Assembly (NCBI GenBank): GCA_051880495.1
Contig: JBJEOB010000031.1
Coordinates: 1-64,000, forward strand
Length of the DNA stretch: 64,000 nucleotides
Direction: 5' to 3'
Source: MGBC120314 sp051880495
Lineage (GTDB): Bacteria > Bacillota > Clostridia > Lachnospirales > Lachnospiraceae
A model generated the notes under the pieces. It did no database searches, was not told where the DNA came from, and worked only from the letters and a program-made list of their open reading frames with translations. Below, piece after piece: positions 8,868-16,214 of this stretch; within the stretch, counting starts at the first letter, position 1; each line of letters starts with the position of its first letter. The position numbers and the translations under genes are program-made.

Positions 8868-9410
8868 ATGGAGCTTATAAATGTAAATGAAACGCCATAC
8901 CTTTCGCAGTTTAAAAAGCTGTATGAGGATTCATTTCCAAAGTCGGAAAAGAAGCCATTTGCCATGATGCAGAAAATGTGTTGTGAAGGCAGGATGGAGA
9001 TGTTTGCAATTGTACAGGATGAATGTAATTTTGCCGGTCTTGCTATTTTTGCATACTATGAGGATCTTGTGCTGCTTGATTATTTTGCGATTGAGAGCGA
9101 AATGCGGGGAAAGGGACTGGGTTCTGAGATACTTTCTGCAATGAAGGAAAAGTTTGCTGACAGAAGATTTTTCCTTGAAATAGAAAGCGTTTTTGAAGAA
9201 TGTCCGGACATTGAAAACCGTAAGAGACGAAGAAAATTTTACATGACAAATGACATGAAATCACAAGGGTATCTTGTTTCGCTGTTTGGCGTTGAGATGG
9301 AAATACTCTCGGCAGGCGGAGAAATTAAATACGAGGAATATGAGGCACTTTACCGGAGTATTGTCCCGGAAGAATTATTGAAGAAAATAAAATTTATAAG
9401 ATTTATCTAA
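8868..9410 (+). CDS. GNAT-family N-acetyltransferase, second in tandem
   Basis: A 180-residue protein with a weak GNAT pattern: FAIESEMRGKGLGSEILSAM is the acetyl-CoA binding strand-loop. The C-terminal half is charged (ENRKRRRKFYM). AAGGAG at 8856-8861 favours ATG 8868 over the in-frame ATG 8850, which would overlap the previous gene and sit before the binding site. It is not a close repeat of the preceding GNAT. Substrate unknown; its position suggests only shared transcription with the pentose genes. Confidence 0.8.
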   Translation: MELINVNETPYLSQFKKLYEDSFPKSEKKPFAMMQKMCCEGRMEMFAIVQDECNFAGLAIFAYYEDLVLLDYFAIESEMRGKGLGSEILSAMKEKFADRRFFLEIESVFEECPDIENRKRRRKFYMTNDMKSQGYLVSLFGVEMEILSAGGEIKYEEYEALYRSIVPEELLKKIKFIRFI

Positions 9411-9422
9411 GGAGATATGGCT

Positions 9423-10076
9423 ATGAAATTTTTTATTGATACAGCTAATGTGGATGATATCAGAAAAGCAAATGACATGGGAGTGATATGCGGTGTGACC
9501 ACTAATCCGTCGCTTATTGCAAAAGAAGGAAGAGATTTTAAGGAAGTAATAAAGGAGATTGCGTCAATTGTTGACGGACCGATAAGCGGTGAAGTTAAAG
9601 CAACAACAGAAACTGCTGAAGGCATGATTAAGGAAGGCCGTGAGATTGCAGCAATCCATCCTAACATGGTAGTTAAAATTCCGATGACGGTTGAAGGCCT
9701 TAAGGCAACAAAGGTACTTTCATCAGAGGGTATCAGGGTAAATGTGACCCTTATTTTTACGGCAAATCAGGCACTCCTTGCCGCAAGAGCAGGTGCAGCT
9801 TATGTGTCACCATTTCTTGGAAGACTTGATGACATTTCACAGCCGGGAATATCGCTTATCCGGGATATAGTTGATATTTTCTCTAACTATGATCTGCAGA
9901 CGGAAATTATATGTGCAAGTGTAAGAAACCCTATACATGTAACGGATTGTGCACTTGCAGGTGCTGATATTGCAACAGTTCCTTATAAGGTTATTGAGCA
10001 GATGGTTCATCATCCGCTTACAGATGCCGGAATTGAGAAGTTTAAGGCTGATTATCGCAGTGTATTTGGTGAGTAA
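9423..10076 (+). CDS. Small transaldolase / fructose-6-phosphate aldolase family protein
   Basis: This 217-residue protein is a transaldolase of the short (TalC/Fsa) type. It begins MKFFIDTANVDDIRKANDMG and has GVTTNPSLIAKEGRDF, the Schiff-base lysine in NMVVKIPMTVEGLKA, and AAYVSPFLGRLDDI. In the pentose phosphate route it would interconvert sedoheptulose 7-phosphate and fructose 6-phosphate; some family members are instead fructose-6-phosphate aldolases. AAGGAG at 9409-9414 is eight bases before ATG 9423, whereas the in-frame ATG 9417 is too close. It follows xylulokinase and abuts a ROK regulator. Confidence 0.9.
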   Translation: MKFFIDTANVDDIRKANDMGVICGVTTNPSLIAKEGRDFKEVIKEIASIVDGPISGEVKATTETAEGMIKEGREIAAIHPNMVVKIPMTVEGLKATKVLSSEGIRVNVTLIFTANQALLAARAGAAYVSPFLGRLDDISQPGISLIRDIVDIFSNYDLQTEIICASVRNPIHVTDCALAGADIATVPYKVIEQMVHHPLTDAGIEKFKADYRSVFGE

Positions 10077-11138
10077 ATGACAGTAAAAGAGTTAAACAGA
10101 AACAGAATATTCAGGCTCATTTATGACAGCAGGGGATGCAGCAGGCAGGATATTGCTGATGAACTAAAACTGTCACTTCCGACAGTTAATCAGAATCTTA
10201 AAGACCTGACGGACATGGGACTTATTGCATTTTTGGGTGAATTTGTGTCTACAGGAGGAAGAAAACCGCAGATTATCGTGGCGGCAAAGGATGCTTTTTA
10301 TACTGTGGCACTTAACATCAGAAAAACATATGTAAGACTGGTGCTGGTTGATTTTCTTGGTGAGGTCGTCGACTCATCAAAGACCTCTCTGGAGTTTGTG
10401 GATTCAGATGAATATTCAAAAAAACTTGGAACGCTTACGGATGAATTTATAAAAAAATGTAATATCTCTCCTGAAAAAATTCTTGGTGTCGGTATAACAA
10501 TTCCCGGCATATTTGACAGGGAGTCAGAGAAAATTGTCGTGGCACCGACTCTTAATATTAAAGATTATTGTATAAATAAGTTGACACGCCATATAAAATA
10601 TAATTCAATAGTAGTGAATGATGCAAGGGCAAGTGCGTTTACATATCTTCACAAGACAGACAATATGGATTATGGAGTTTATCTTCTTGCAGACCGTGGT
10701 GTCGGAGGATGCATTATTGAAAATGGCAGTATTGTCAGGGGAATAAATAACAGAGCCGGAGAAATAGGACATATGACAATTGTGCCTGACGGCAGAGAAT
10801 GTGCATGCGGTAAGAGGGGATGCCTTGAAAGTTATATTTCAACGCAGACTCTTCCGATGAACAGCGAAGGCGATATATCTGAGATTACGGATGATTATCT
10901 TGACATGCTCTCACTTGGTATCGGAAATATTTCCATGATATTTGACGGTCCTATAGTAATAGGCGGAGGGCTGGCATTGTTAATAGAGCCGTTTATCGAT
11001 GAGATTTTAAAGAAAATTTCTCTGATGAATCCGCTTATTCCGGACGGACCTGATATAAGGATTGATGTAAACAGTAAAAAAGAAGCACTTACCGGAGCTG
11101 CATTAATGTTAATAGAGGACTATATACTTAAGATATAA
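10077..11138 (+). CDS. ROK-family transcriptional regulator, probable xylose repressor
   Basis: This 353-residue protein has an N-terminal winged helix (NRIFRLIYDSRGCSRQDIAD, then LSLPTVNQNLKDLTDMGLI) fused to a ROK sugar-kinase fold. The zinc motif is ECACGKRGCLESYI, preceded by GEIGHMTI. The combination is that of XylR/NagC-type repressors. Its ATG follows the transaldolase stop with no gap, so it closes the pentose operon and probably regulates it. I did not find a convincing palindromic operator upstream of the isomerase gene. Confidence 0.88.
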   Translation: MTVKELNRNRIFRLIYDSRGCSRQDIADELKLSLPTVNQNLKDLTDMGLIAFLGEFVSTGGRKPQIIVAAKDAFYTVALNIRKTYVRLVLVDFLGEVVDSSKTSLEFVDSDEYSKKLGTLTDEFIKKCNISPEKILGVGITIPGIFDRESEKIVVAPTLNIKDYCINKLTRHIKYNSIVVNDARASAFTYLHKTDNMDYGVYLLADRGVGGCIIENGSIVRGINNRAGEIGHMTIVPDGRECACGKRGCLESYISTQTLPMNSEGDISEITDDYLDMLSLGIGNISMIFDGPIVIGGGLALLIEPFIDEILKKISLMNPLIPDGPDIRIDVNSKKEALTGAALMLIEDYILKI

Positions 11139-11160
11139 CCGTAAGGTTTGGGAGGTATGG

Positions 11161-13176
11161 ATGAGTATTAATGACGAATTGCAGATGTTGGAGAAAAGAC
11201 TTGCAGATGTTGAACTGGAGGTTAAGTCTTTAAACAGGCAGATTTCTGACATAAGAAATCATATCAGAGAGGAAGCACCTGCCATTAAGACAGAACCCGT
11301 CATAAAGGCAGTGCATGAAGAACCTGTCGTATTGGCAGAGCCTGTTGTGGAAAAACAGCCTGAAAGAAAAACAGAGACAGGTAAAAAGGATTATGAGGCG
11401 GTTTTTGGCAAGACATTTATGGGAATTTTTGCTTCAATCCTGATTCTTGTCAGTATGGTACTGTTTGCAAATCTCGTTCTTCCGATAATCGGAGATGTGG
11501 CAAAGCAGGTATTATTTTATGTTATTAGTGCAATATTAATTGCAGTGGGTCTTATGAAGCTTAAGGGCAATCAGAAGAATTTCTTCTTTCAGGGACTGCT
11601 CGGATGCGGACTTGGCGGAATGTATCTTTCACTTTTCTTAAGTAATCTGTACTTTAAGACATTTAATGATATTGTTTTGTTTATCGGCATTTTTATCTGG
11701 ATTGCATTTATATGCTATCTGTCAAAAATGCAGCTTGAAATCCTCGAGGTTATCGGCTGGATAGGCATTTTTATTGCAATGGTCACGGGTGGAATACAGT
11801 GTGATGATACATCGGATGAATTAAAGCTTTTGATTCTTGTAATCTATTATATAATTACGTCAACCGTATTTTTATCTGTTCATTACAAACAGCGTTTTGT
11901 AAAAAACTGGTTTGCATATCTTACCATGTTCTTATCAATCTGCGCACTTTATTTATCTGCGCTCATGTTTGGAGAAAATGTCGGATATATATATGCAGTT
12001 AAAATCTGTCTGCTACTTTACGTGCTTGTCATTCACGTGGGAACATGGATTATGGCAAAGCTTAGTGACAGCAGAAACATTACCTTTGTTACAGTCATGT
12101 TATGCTATACATTCATGCTTAGTCTGCTGGTATATGATATTTGTAAAAATGACATATGGGGAAATACGATTGGAATGATGATTTTCATTGCCACGTGGAT
12201 AATGCTTGAAACCAAAATGAAAAACATAAAAGAAATATCTTTGTATGTTTTTCAGGGAATTACACTTGCATTTGTGTATTATCTGTCACTTAATATTCCG
12301 TTCTTTAATGATTACTGTCATCTGGCATTGTTTATACCGGCGTTATTTGGCGCATCAGTGCTCTTAAAGAAGCTGTCATATAAAATATATGGTCTTATTT
12401 ATATGATGATATATCTGTTAGATTATTCGATTGACGATACAGTACATCTGGTAGTAGGAGTATTACTGCTGGCAGTGCTTTTTGCAATCGTCTGGCTTGA
12501 CAGGAAAGAGTATAAGACGGCTGTAAAATTTACTTTATACATTATGCTTCAGGTACTGCTTTATGAAAATCTCTGGGTGGTTTGTACGGTACAGACTACC
12601 GTTATCGTATTAAGCATAGTAAATGTTATTGCTATGAAGACCATGTTCAGACTTGCATGGGATACGAAAAACGAGGAAAAGAGCTTTAATATATGGCTTA
12701 AATTAAGCAACGGAATAAATATGTTCAGTATCCTGTACAATATCACGTCGTCTGACGGACTGTTAAAATGGATTTCAATAATTGTGGCAATCTTAATCTT
12801 TGTCTGCAATATAAATGAAAAAGAATTAAGGGATAAATCCGTGTGGCTGGGAATATATACCGGAGGCAAACTGACGGTACTTATGTATGTGATTATGTCA
12901 TCATTTGATGTGCCGGACTTTTTGGCAAGTATTGTATGTCTGTTGTTTGCAATTGTGTGTATAGCTGCAGGATTTATACGTTCATACCGTTCGATTCGTA
13001 TCTTTGGACTGATACTTACCATGCTGAATGTCTTAAAGCTTCTTCTTGTTGACATTTATCATGACAATACGGTCAGTATGGCACTTGCATTTTTTGCAGC
13101 CGGCATACTTGTTTTTGGAGTAAATTTGATATATCATATTGTTGATAAAAAAATTGCGCAGAATTCAGATAACTAG
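11161..13176 (+). CDS. Multi-pass membrane protein, DUF2339-like
   Basis: A 671-residue protein of unknown function. The first 40 residues form a coiled coil (ELQMLEKRLADVELEVKSLN), followed by a Pro/Glu/Val-rich linker to about residue 75, then a long run of about 20 hydrophobic segments from FMGIFASILILVSMVLFANL to the C-terminus. This layout of coiled coil, linker and polytopic membrane region matches the DUF2339 family. GGGAGG at 11150-11155 fixes the start. It could be expressed by read-through from the ROK gene, 22 bases upstream. Confidence 0.7.
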   Translation: MSINDELQMLEKRLADVELEVKSLNRQISDIRNHIREEAPAIKTEPVIKAVHEEPVVLAEPVVEKQPERKTETGKKDYEAVFGKTFMGIFASILILVSMVLFANLVLPIIGDVAKQVLFYVISAILIAVGLMKLKGNQKNFFFQGLLGCGLGGMYLSLFLSNLYFKTFNDIVLFIGIFIWIAFICYLSKMQLEILEVIGWIGIFIAMVTGGIQCDDTSDELKLLILVIYYIITSTVFLSVHYKQRFVKNWFAYLTMFLSICALYLSALMFGENVGYIYAVKICLLLYVLVIHVGTWIMAKLSDSRNITFVTVMLCYTFMLSLLVYDICKNDIWGNTIGMMIFIATWIMLETKMKNIKEISLYVFQGITLAFVYYLSLNIPFFNDYCHLALFIPALFGASVLLKKLSYKIYGLIYMMIYLLDYSIDDTVHLVVGVLLLAVLFAIVWLDRKEYKTAVKFTLYIMLQVLLYENLWVVCTVQTTVIVLSIVNVIAMKTMFRLAWDTKNEEKSFNIWLKLSNGINMFSILYNITSSDGLLKWISIIVAILIFVCNINEKELRDKSVWLGIYTGGKLTVLMYVIMSSFDVPDFLASIVCLLFAIVCIAAGFIRSYRSIRIFGLILTMLNVLKLLLVDIYHDNTVSMALAFFAAGILVFGVNLIYHIVDKKIAQNSDN

Positions 13177-13202
13177 AATTATGGAAAAGAGAGGCTTAAG
13201 GC

Positions 13203-13748
13203 ATGACAAATAATATTCCGGTACCGGGAGAGTTCTACAGACATTTTAAGAATAAGTACTACCAGATTCTTGCAATTGCAACACATTCGGAAACTAAAGA
13301 GAAAATGGTCGTATATCAGGCATTGTACGGTGAGTTTGGCGTGTATGTAAGACCGCTTGATATGTTTATCAGCGAAGTGGACCATGTGAAATATCCTGAT
13401 GTCACTCAGAAGTTTCGTTTTGAAAAGGTGGCTGCTGCTGAAATAGGAAAAAATGCTGACATTAAATCTGATGAAGAAAAAGTCGGCGAAACAAAGAAAA
13501 ACACTGATAAATTGGATGATGAAAATAATCCGAATCCGGTTCTTATGGATTTTCTTGACCTTAGAACAATGGATGCCAAGGTAAAATTCATAGCGGAGAA
13601 CAAGAAGAAGTTAACAGATGAAATAATTAATGCAATGGCGGCGTCAATAGATGTAACAGTACCTGACGGCCCGATAGAGCTTAGATATTCATCATTAAGA
13701 AGCTGCCTTCAGACCAAGGCAAAATATGAGATTAACAGGTTGAGATAA
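13203..13748 (+). CDS. DUF1653 domain protein
   Basis: A 181-residue protein with an N-terminal DUF1653 domain: VPGEFYRHFKNKYYQILAIA, then MVVYQALYGEFGVYVRPLDM. A charged linker covers roughly residues 78-115, and the C-terminal part (LMDFLDLRTMDAKVKFIAEN onward) is an uncharacterised helical domain. The fused C-terminal region makes it longer than the usual stand-alone DUF1653 protein of about 70 residues. Function unknown. Confidence 0.8.
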   Translation: MTNNIPVPGEFYRHFKNKYYQILAIATHSETKEKMVVYQALYGEFGVYVRPLDMFISEVDHVKYPDVTQKFRFEKVAAAEIGKNADIKSDEEKVGETKKNTDKLDDENNPNPVLMDFLDLRTMDAKVKFIAENKKKLTDEIINAMAASIDVTVPDGPIELRYSSLRSCLQTKAKYEINRLR

Positions 13749-13777
13749 AATATTTTAATATATCAGGAGGTAGAATT

Positions 13778-14191
13778 ATGTGGTTTGTATTTGCATTGCT
13801 TTCTGCAATCTTTGCGGCACTCACATCGATTCTTGCAAAAATAGGAATTGACGGAGTTAATTCCAATCTGGCAACTGCCATCCGTACAGTCGTGGTTGTT
13901 GCCATGGCGTGGGGAATGGTATTTTTAACCAACGCACAGGCGGGTATTTCCTCAATCAGCAGGAAAAGCTGGGTGTTTCTGATTTTGTCGGGACTGGCAA
14001 CCGGTGCTTCATGGTTATGCTATTACAGGGCATTACAAATCGGTGATGCATCAAAGGTTGTTCCGGTGGACAAATTAAGCGTCGTAATTACACTGATACT
14101 GGCATTTGTGTTTTTACATGAGCAGTTTTCCGTAAAGTCTGTAATAGGATGCATACTTATCGGAGCAGGAACTCTTGTAATGGTTTTGTAA
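13778..14191 (+). CDS. EamA-domain (DMT superfamily) small transporter
   Basis: A 137-residue membrane protein consisting of a single EamA repeat. It starts MWFVFALLSAIFAALTSILA, carries the mid-protein GASWLCYYRALQIGDASKVV and PVDKLSVVITLILAFVFLHE, and ends with a last membrane helix. Five hydrophobic segments are visible. Most EamA transporters have two repeats, so this one probably works as a dimer. Substrate unknown. AGGAGG precedes the start. A weak stem GGTATTT/AAATACC (14225-14247) follows it. Confidence 0.85.
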   Translation: MWFVFALLSAIFAALTSILAKIGIDGVNSNLATAIRTVVVVAMAWGMVFLTNAQAGISSISRKSWVFLILSGLATGASWLCYYRALQIGDASKVVPVDKLSVVITLILAFVFLHEQFSVKSVIGCILIGAGTLVMVL

Positions 14192-14236
14192 TACATAATT
14201 TATGTAAATTTAATGCAGTGACAAGGTATTTTTTAC

Positions 14237-14265
14237 TTGTAAATACCATACATATATGATATATT
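14237..14265 (+). promoter_or_regulatory. Promoter of the NiCo riboswitch-efflux gene
   Basis: TTGTAA (14237-14242), a 17-base spacer and TATATT (14260-14265) would start RNA about 25 bases before the aptamer. The A+T-rich stretch offers overlapping alternatives for the -10 box. Confidence 0.55.
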
Positions 14266-14297
14266 ATTATAAACTCTTTGCACTGCATTTTATCTAC

Positions 14298-14384
14298 AGT
14301 ACAATCTGAGCAGGCCGGGGCAATCCTGAGTAGCCGGGTCGCATAAGCGACAGTGGATTTTTACATCTGCGGGACAGTAGTATT
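14298..14384 (+). ncRNA. NiCo riboswitch aptamer (cobalt/nickel sensor)
   Basis: The conserved core of the NiCo (czcD) riboswitch is present in order: CTGAGCAGGC (14306-14315), a short P2 stem CGGG/CCTG, AGCCGGG (14332-14338), the P3 hairpin TCGC-ATAA-GCGA, a P4 stem GTGGAT/ATCTGC (14353-14358 with 14365-14370) and GGGACAG (14371-14377). These match the order of conserved blocks I remember for the crystallised clostridial example. P1 is short and interrupted (AGTAC/GTATT plus CT/AG). The next gene is a cation diffusion facilitator, the usual target. Confidence 0.9.
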
Positions 14385-14410
14385 ATTACTGGGAACGTGG
14401 GTGTTTTTTT
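14363..14410 (+). terminator. Riboswitch expression platform terminator
   Basis: ACATCTGCG (14363-14371) can pair with CGTGGGTGT (14396-14404), enclosing an inner stem CAGTAGT/ATTACTG, and TTTTTTT runs to 14410. The 5' strand of this stem is the same strand that makes P4 and the GGG of the aptamer, so aptamer and terminator exclude each other. This predicts metal-induced read-through (an ON switch). Confidence 0.8.
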
Positions 14411-14414
14411 GTTC

Positions 14415-14443
14415 GATAGGAAATTTCTTTACAATTTCCTATC
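14415..14443 (+). repeat. ATAGGAAATT hairpin repeat, copy 2
   Basis: GATAGGAAATT (14415-14425) and AATTTCCTATC (14433-14443) form a perfect 11-bp stem with a 7-base loop. TACGAATTATCT follows at 14450-14461, a sequence also found in the grpE-dnaK gap. The rest of the leader, to the AGGAGG before the efflux gene, shows nothing else recognisable. Confidence 0.7.
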
Positions 14444-14526
14444 CGGTCATACGAATTATCTTTCGCCACATCCCATATTTTATACGGTGCCATAGAGCTA
14501 TCACACCATTTTAGGAGGTAACTGTT

Positions 14527-15405
14527 ATGGAAGAACAATTTGAAAAAATGGCAATGAAGGTCTCATATGTGAGTATAGTTGCCAACATCCTGTTATCGTT
14601 ATTTAAGGCATTGGCAGGATTGGTTGCACATTCAGGTGCAATGATAAGTGATGCGGTTCACTCTGCATCGGATGTATTTAGTACATTTGTTGTAATTATC
14701 GGAATCAAGATTGCGGCTAAAGACTCTGACCGGGAGCACCCGTATGGCCATGAAAGAATGGAATGCGTTGCGGCAATTGTTCTGGCGACAATTCTTTGTA
14801 TTACCGGACTTGGAATAGGACGCTCGGCAATTCTGAGTATTAGTTCAGGTAACAGCGGTGATATTGTGATGCCCGGAGTTCTTGCTGCCATTGCAGCCGT
14901 AACTTCAATTATCGTCAAAGAGGCGATGTTCTGGTACACAAGGGCATACGCAAAGAAGATAGATTCCAGTGCGTTAATGGCCGATGCATGGCATCACCGT
15001 TCAGATTCATTATCGTCAATTGGTGCTCTTGTAGGTATTTTATTTGCAAGAAACGGTTATCCGATAATGGATGCCGTTGCGAGTCTTGTTATCTGCGTAT
15101 TTATTATTAAAGCAGCATATGATATTTTCAAGGATGCAATAGACAAGATGGTCGATAAGGCATGCGATGATGAGACAGAAGAAAGCATGAGAAAATGTGT
15201 ATTGGAGCAGGAGGGTGTTCTTGGAATCGATATGCTCCTCACACGTGTATTTGGAAATAAAATTTATGTGGATCTTGAAATATGCGCCGATGGCGAAAGA
15301 CCGCTTAAAGAAACTCATGATATTGCTGAGAGGGTTCACGACTGCATTGAACGCGAGTTCCCTAAGGTCAAGCACATCATGGTACATGTGAATCCGAAGT
15401 TATAA
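14527..15405 (+). CDS. Cation diffusion facilitator (metal efflux)
   Basis: This 292-residue CDF transporter has the family motifs HSGAMISDAVHSASDVFSTF in the second membrane helix and DAWHHRSDSLSSIGALVG in the fifth, which together form the metal site (His/Asp pairs). A cytoplasmic ferredoxin-like C-terminal domain follows (GVLGIDMLLTRVFGNKIYVD to the end). CDF proteins exchange divalent metal for protons. The NiCo riboswitch upstream indicates that Co2+ and/or Ni2+ are physiological substrates here. AGGAGGT sets the start, and a strong terminator follows. Confidence 0.93.
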   Translation: MEEQFEKMAMKVSYVSIVANILLSLFKALAGLVAHSGAMISDAVHSASDVFSTFVVIIGIKIAAKDSDREHPYGHERMECVAAIVLATILCITGLGIGRSAILSISSGNSGDIVMPGVLAAIAAVTSIIVKEAMFWYTRAYAKKIDSSALMADAWHHRSDSLSSIGALVGILFARNGYPIMDAVASLVICVFIIKAAYDIFKDAIDKMVDKACDDETEESMRKCVLEQEGVLGIDMLLTRVFGNKIYVDLEICADGERPLKETHDIAERVHDCIEREFPKVKHIMVHVNPKL

Positions 15406-15411
15406 AAAAGT

Positions 15412-15450
15412 GCTGTCGCTTTGACGAATAAAAATTCGTGAAGCGGCAGC
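15412..15450. terminator. Bidirectional terminator
   Basis: GCTGTCGCTT (15412-15421) pairs with AAGCGGCAGC (15441-15450) with an inner ACGAA/TTCGT stem. A-rich sequence on the left and T-rich sequence on the right let it serve both the CDF gene and the converging DUF998 gene. Confidence 0.85.
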
Positions 15451-15454
15451 TTTC

Positions 15455-16084
15455 TCATATCTTCGAAGTAAAACGCCCCATCATGAGGTGAATGCCTAGA
15501 ACGCAGTTGAATACAACCGCTGAAAATGTGCTGAATCTTTCAAACAGACCAAATACCGCCTTGGGTAACAGAGCAGTACCTATAGGACCGGTAATCATAG
15601 CAATAAGGCAGATGATTGCCCATATGCTAAGAGATTTGATTTGTTCTTTTTGGGCGCCGATTGCTGCCAGAACCAAAGCTGCTAATGATAATATCACTAC
15701 CAATGCGGTAACAACAAGATGCATGAAATTTTGCGGATTTGACGCAGGTGCATCCTTTACCCATGGAAAAATGTTATATCCGACATTGCATACCCATTCC
15801 ATGGCAGCAAAACAATAAATTCCTAACTTCAGTGTTTTAGATTTACATTCGGCTACACCTATGCAGACTGCCATGATGGAAACTAATCCACATGGTCCGA
15901 ATAATGCATTAAGCTGACCGGCGAGAGCTTGTGATGGTGCACCTTCTGCACTCAAATCGCTTACCGCCATGCTAAGCCAGTCATATCCCGGGTACGCAAG
16001 TGGAGAAAAAACGACCATTGCCGTATAGGAAAGCAAACTTATAAATCCAAGAATTCCAAGCATTCTTACTCTTTTCTCTATCAA
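15455..16084 (-). CDS. DUF998 family membrane protein
   Basis: A 209-residue protein with six hydrophobic segments. The family hallmark is the extracytoplasmic loop after the first helix, PLAYPGYDWLSMAVSDLSAE, with its conserved SDLS. It begins at a TTG codon (RBS AAGGA with 9-base spacing) and ends at the shared terminator. DUF998 proteins are poorly characterised integral membrane proteins, and nothing nearby suggests a role. Confidence 0.8.
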   Translation of the reverse strand: MIEKRVRMLGILGFISLLSYTAMVVFSPLAYPGYDWLSMAVSDLSAEGAPSQALAGQLNALFGPCGLVSIMAVCIGVAECKSKTLKLGIYCFAAMEWVCNVGYNIFPWVKDAPASNPQNFMHLVVTALVVILSLAALVLAAIGAQKEQIKSLSIWAIICLIAMITGPIGTALLPKAVFGLFERFSTFSAVVFNCVLGIHLMMGRFTSKI

Positions 16085-16123
16085 AATATATCATCCTTCT
16101 TTGCTATAATTTAGAACACTTCG

Positions 16124-16191
16124 CTTAATGCTGTCACAAACAATTATGCTCTTTGGAATGTTAAGTGCATCTTGTTTGTGACAGTATTAAG
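16124..16191. repeat. 20-bp inverted repeat with 28-base loop
   Basis: CTTAATGCTGTCACAAACAA (16124-16143) and TTGTTTGTGACAGTATTAAG (16172-16191) pair along all 20 bases, one pair being G-U. It lies between the start of the DUF998 gene and the end of the aldehyde dehydrogenase gene. There is no adjoining T-run, so a terminator is unlikely to be its only role; an operator or a small mobile palindrome are alternatives. Confidence 0.75.
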
Positions 16192-16214
16192 GGCTGGGTA
16201 CTTTATATCAAGCT

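Noticed and set aside
14298..14410. yybP-ykoY (manganese) riboswitch as an alternative for the CDF leader
   Set aside because: The conserved blocks GAGCAGGC, AGCCGGG and GGGACAG fit the NiCo class, and a CDF gene is its usual target.
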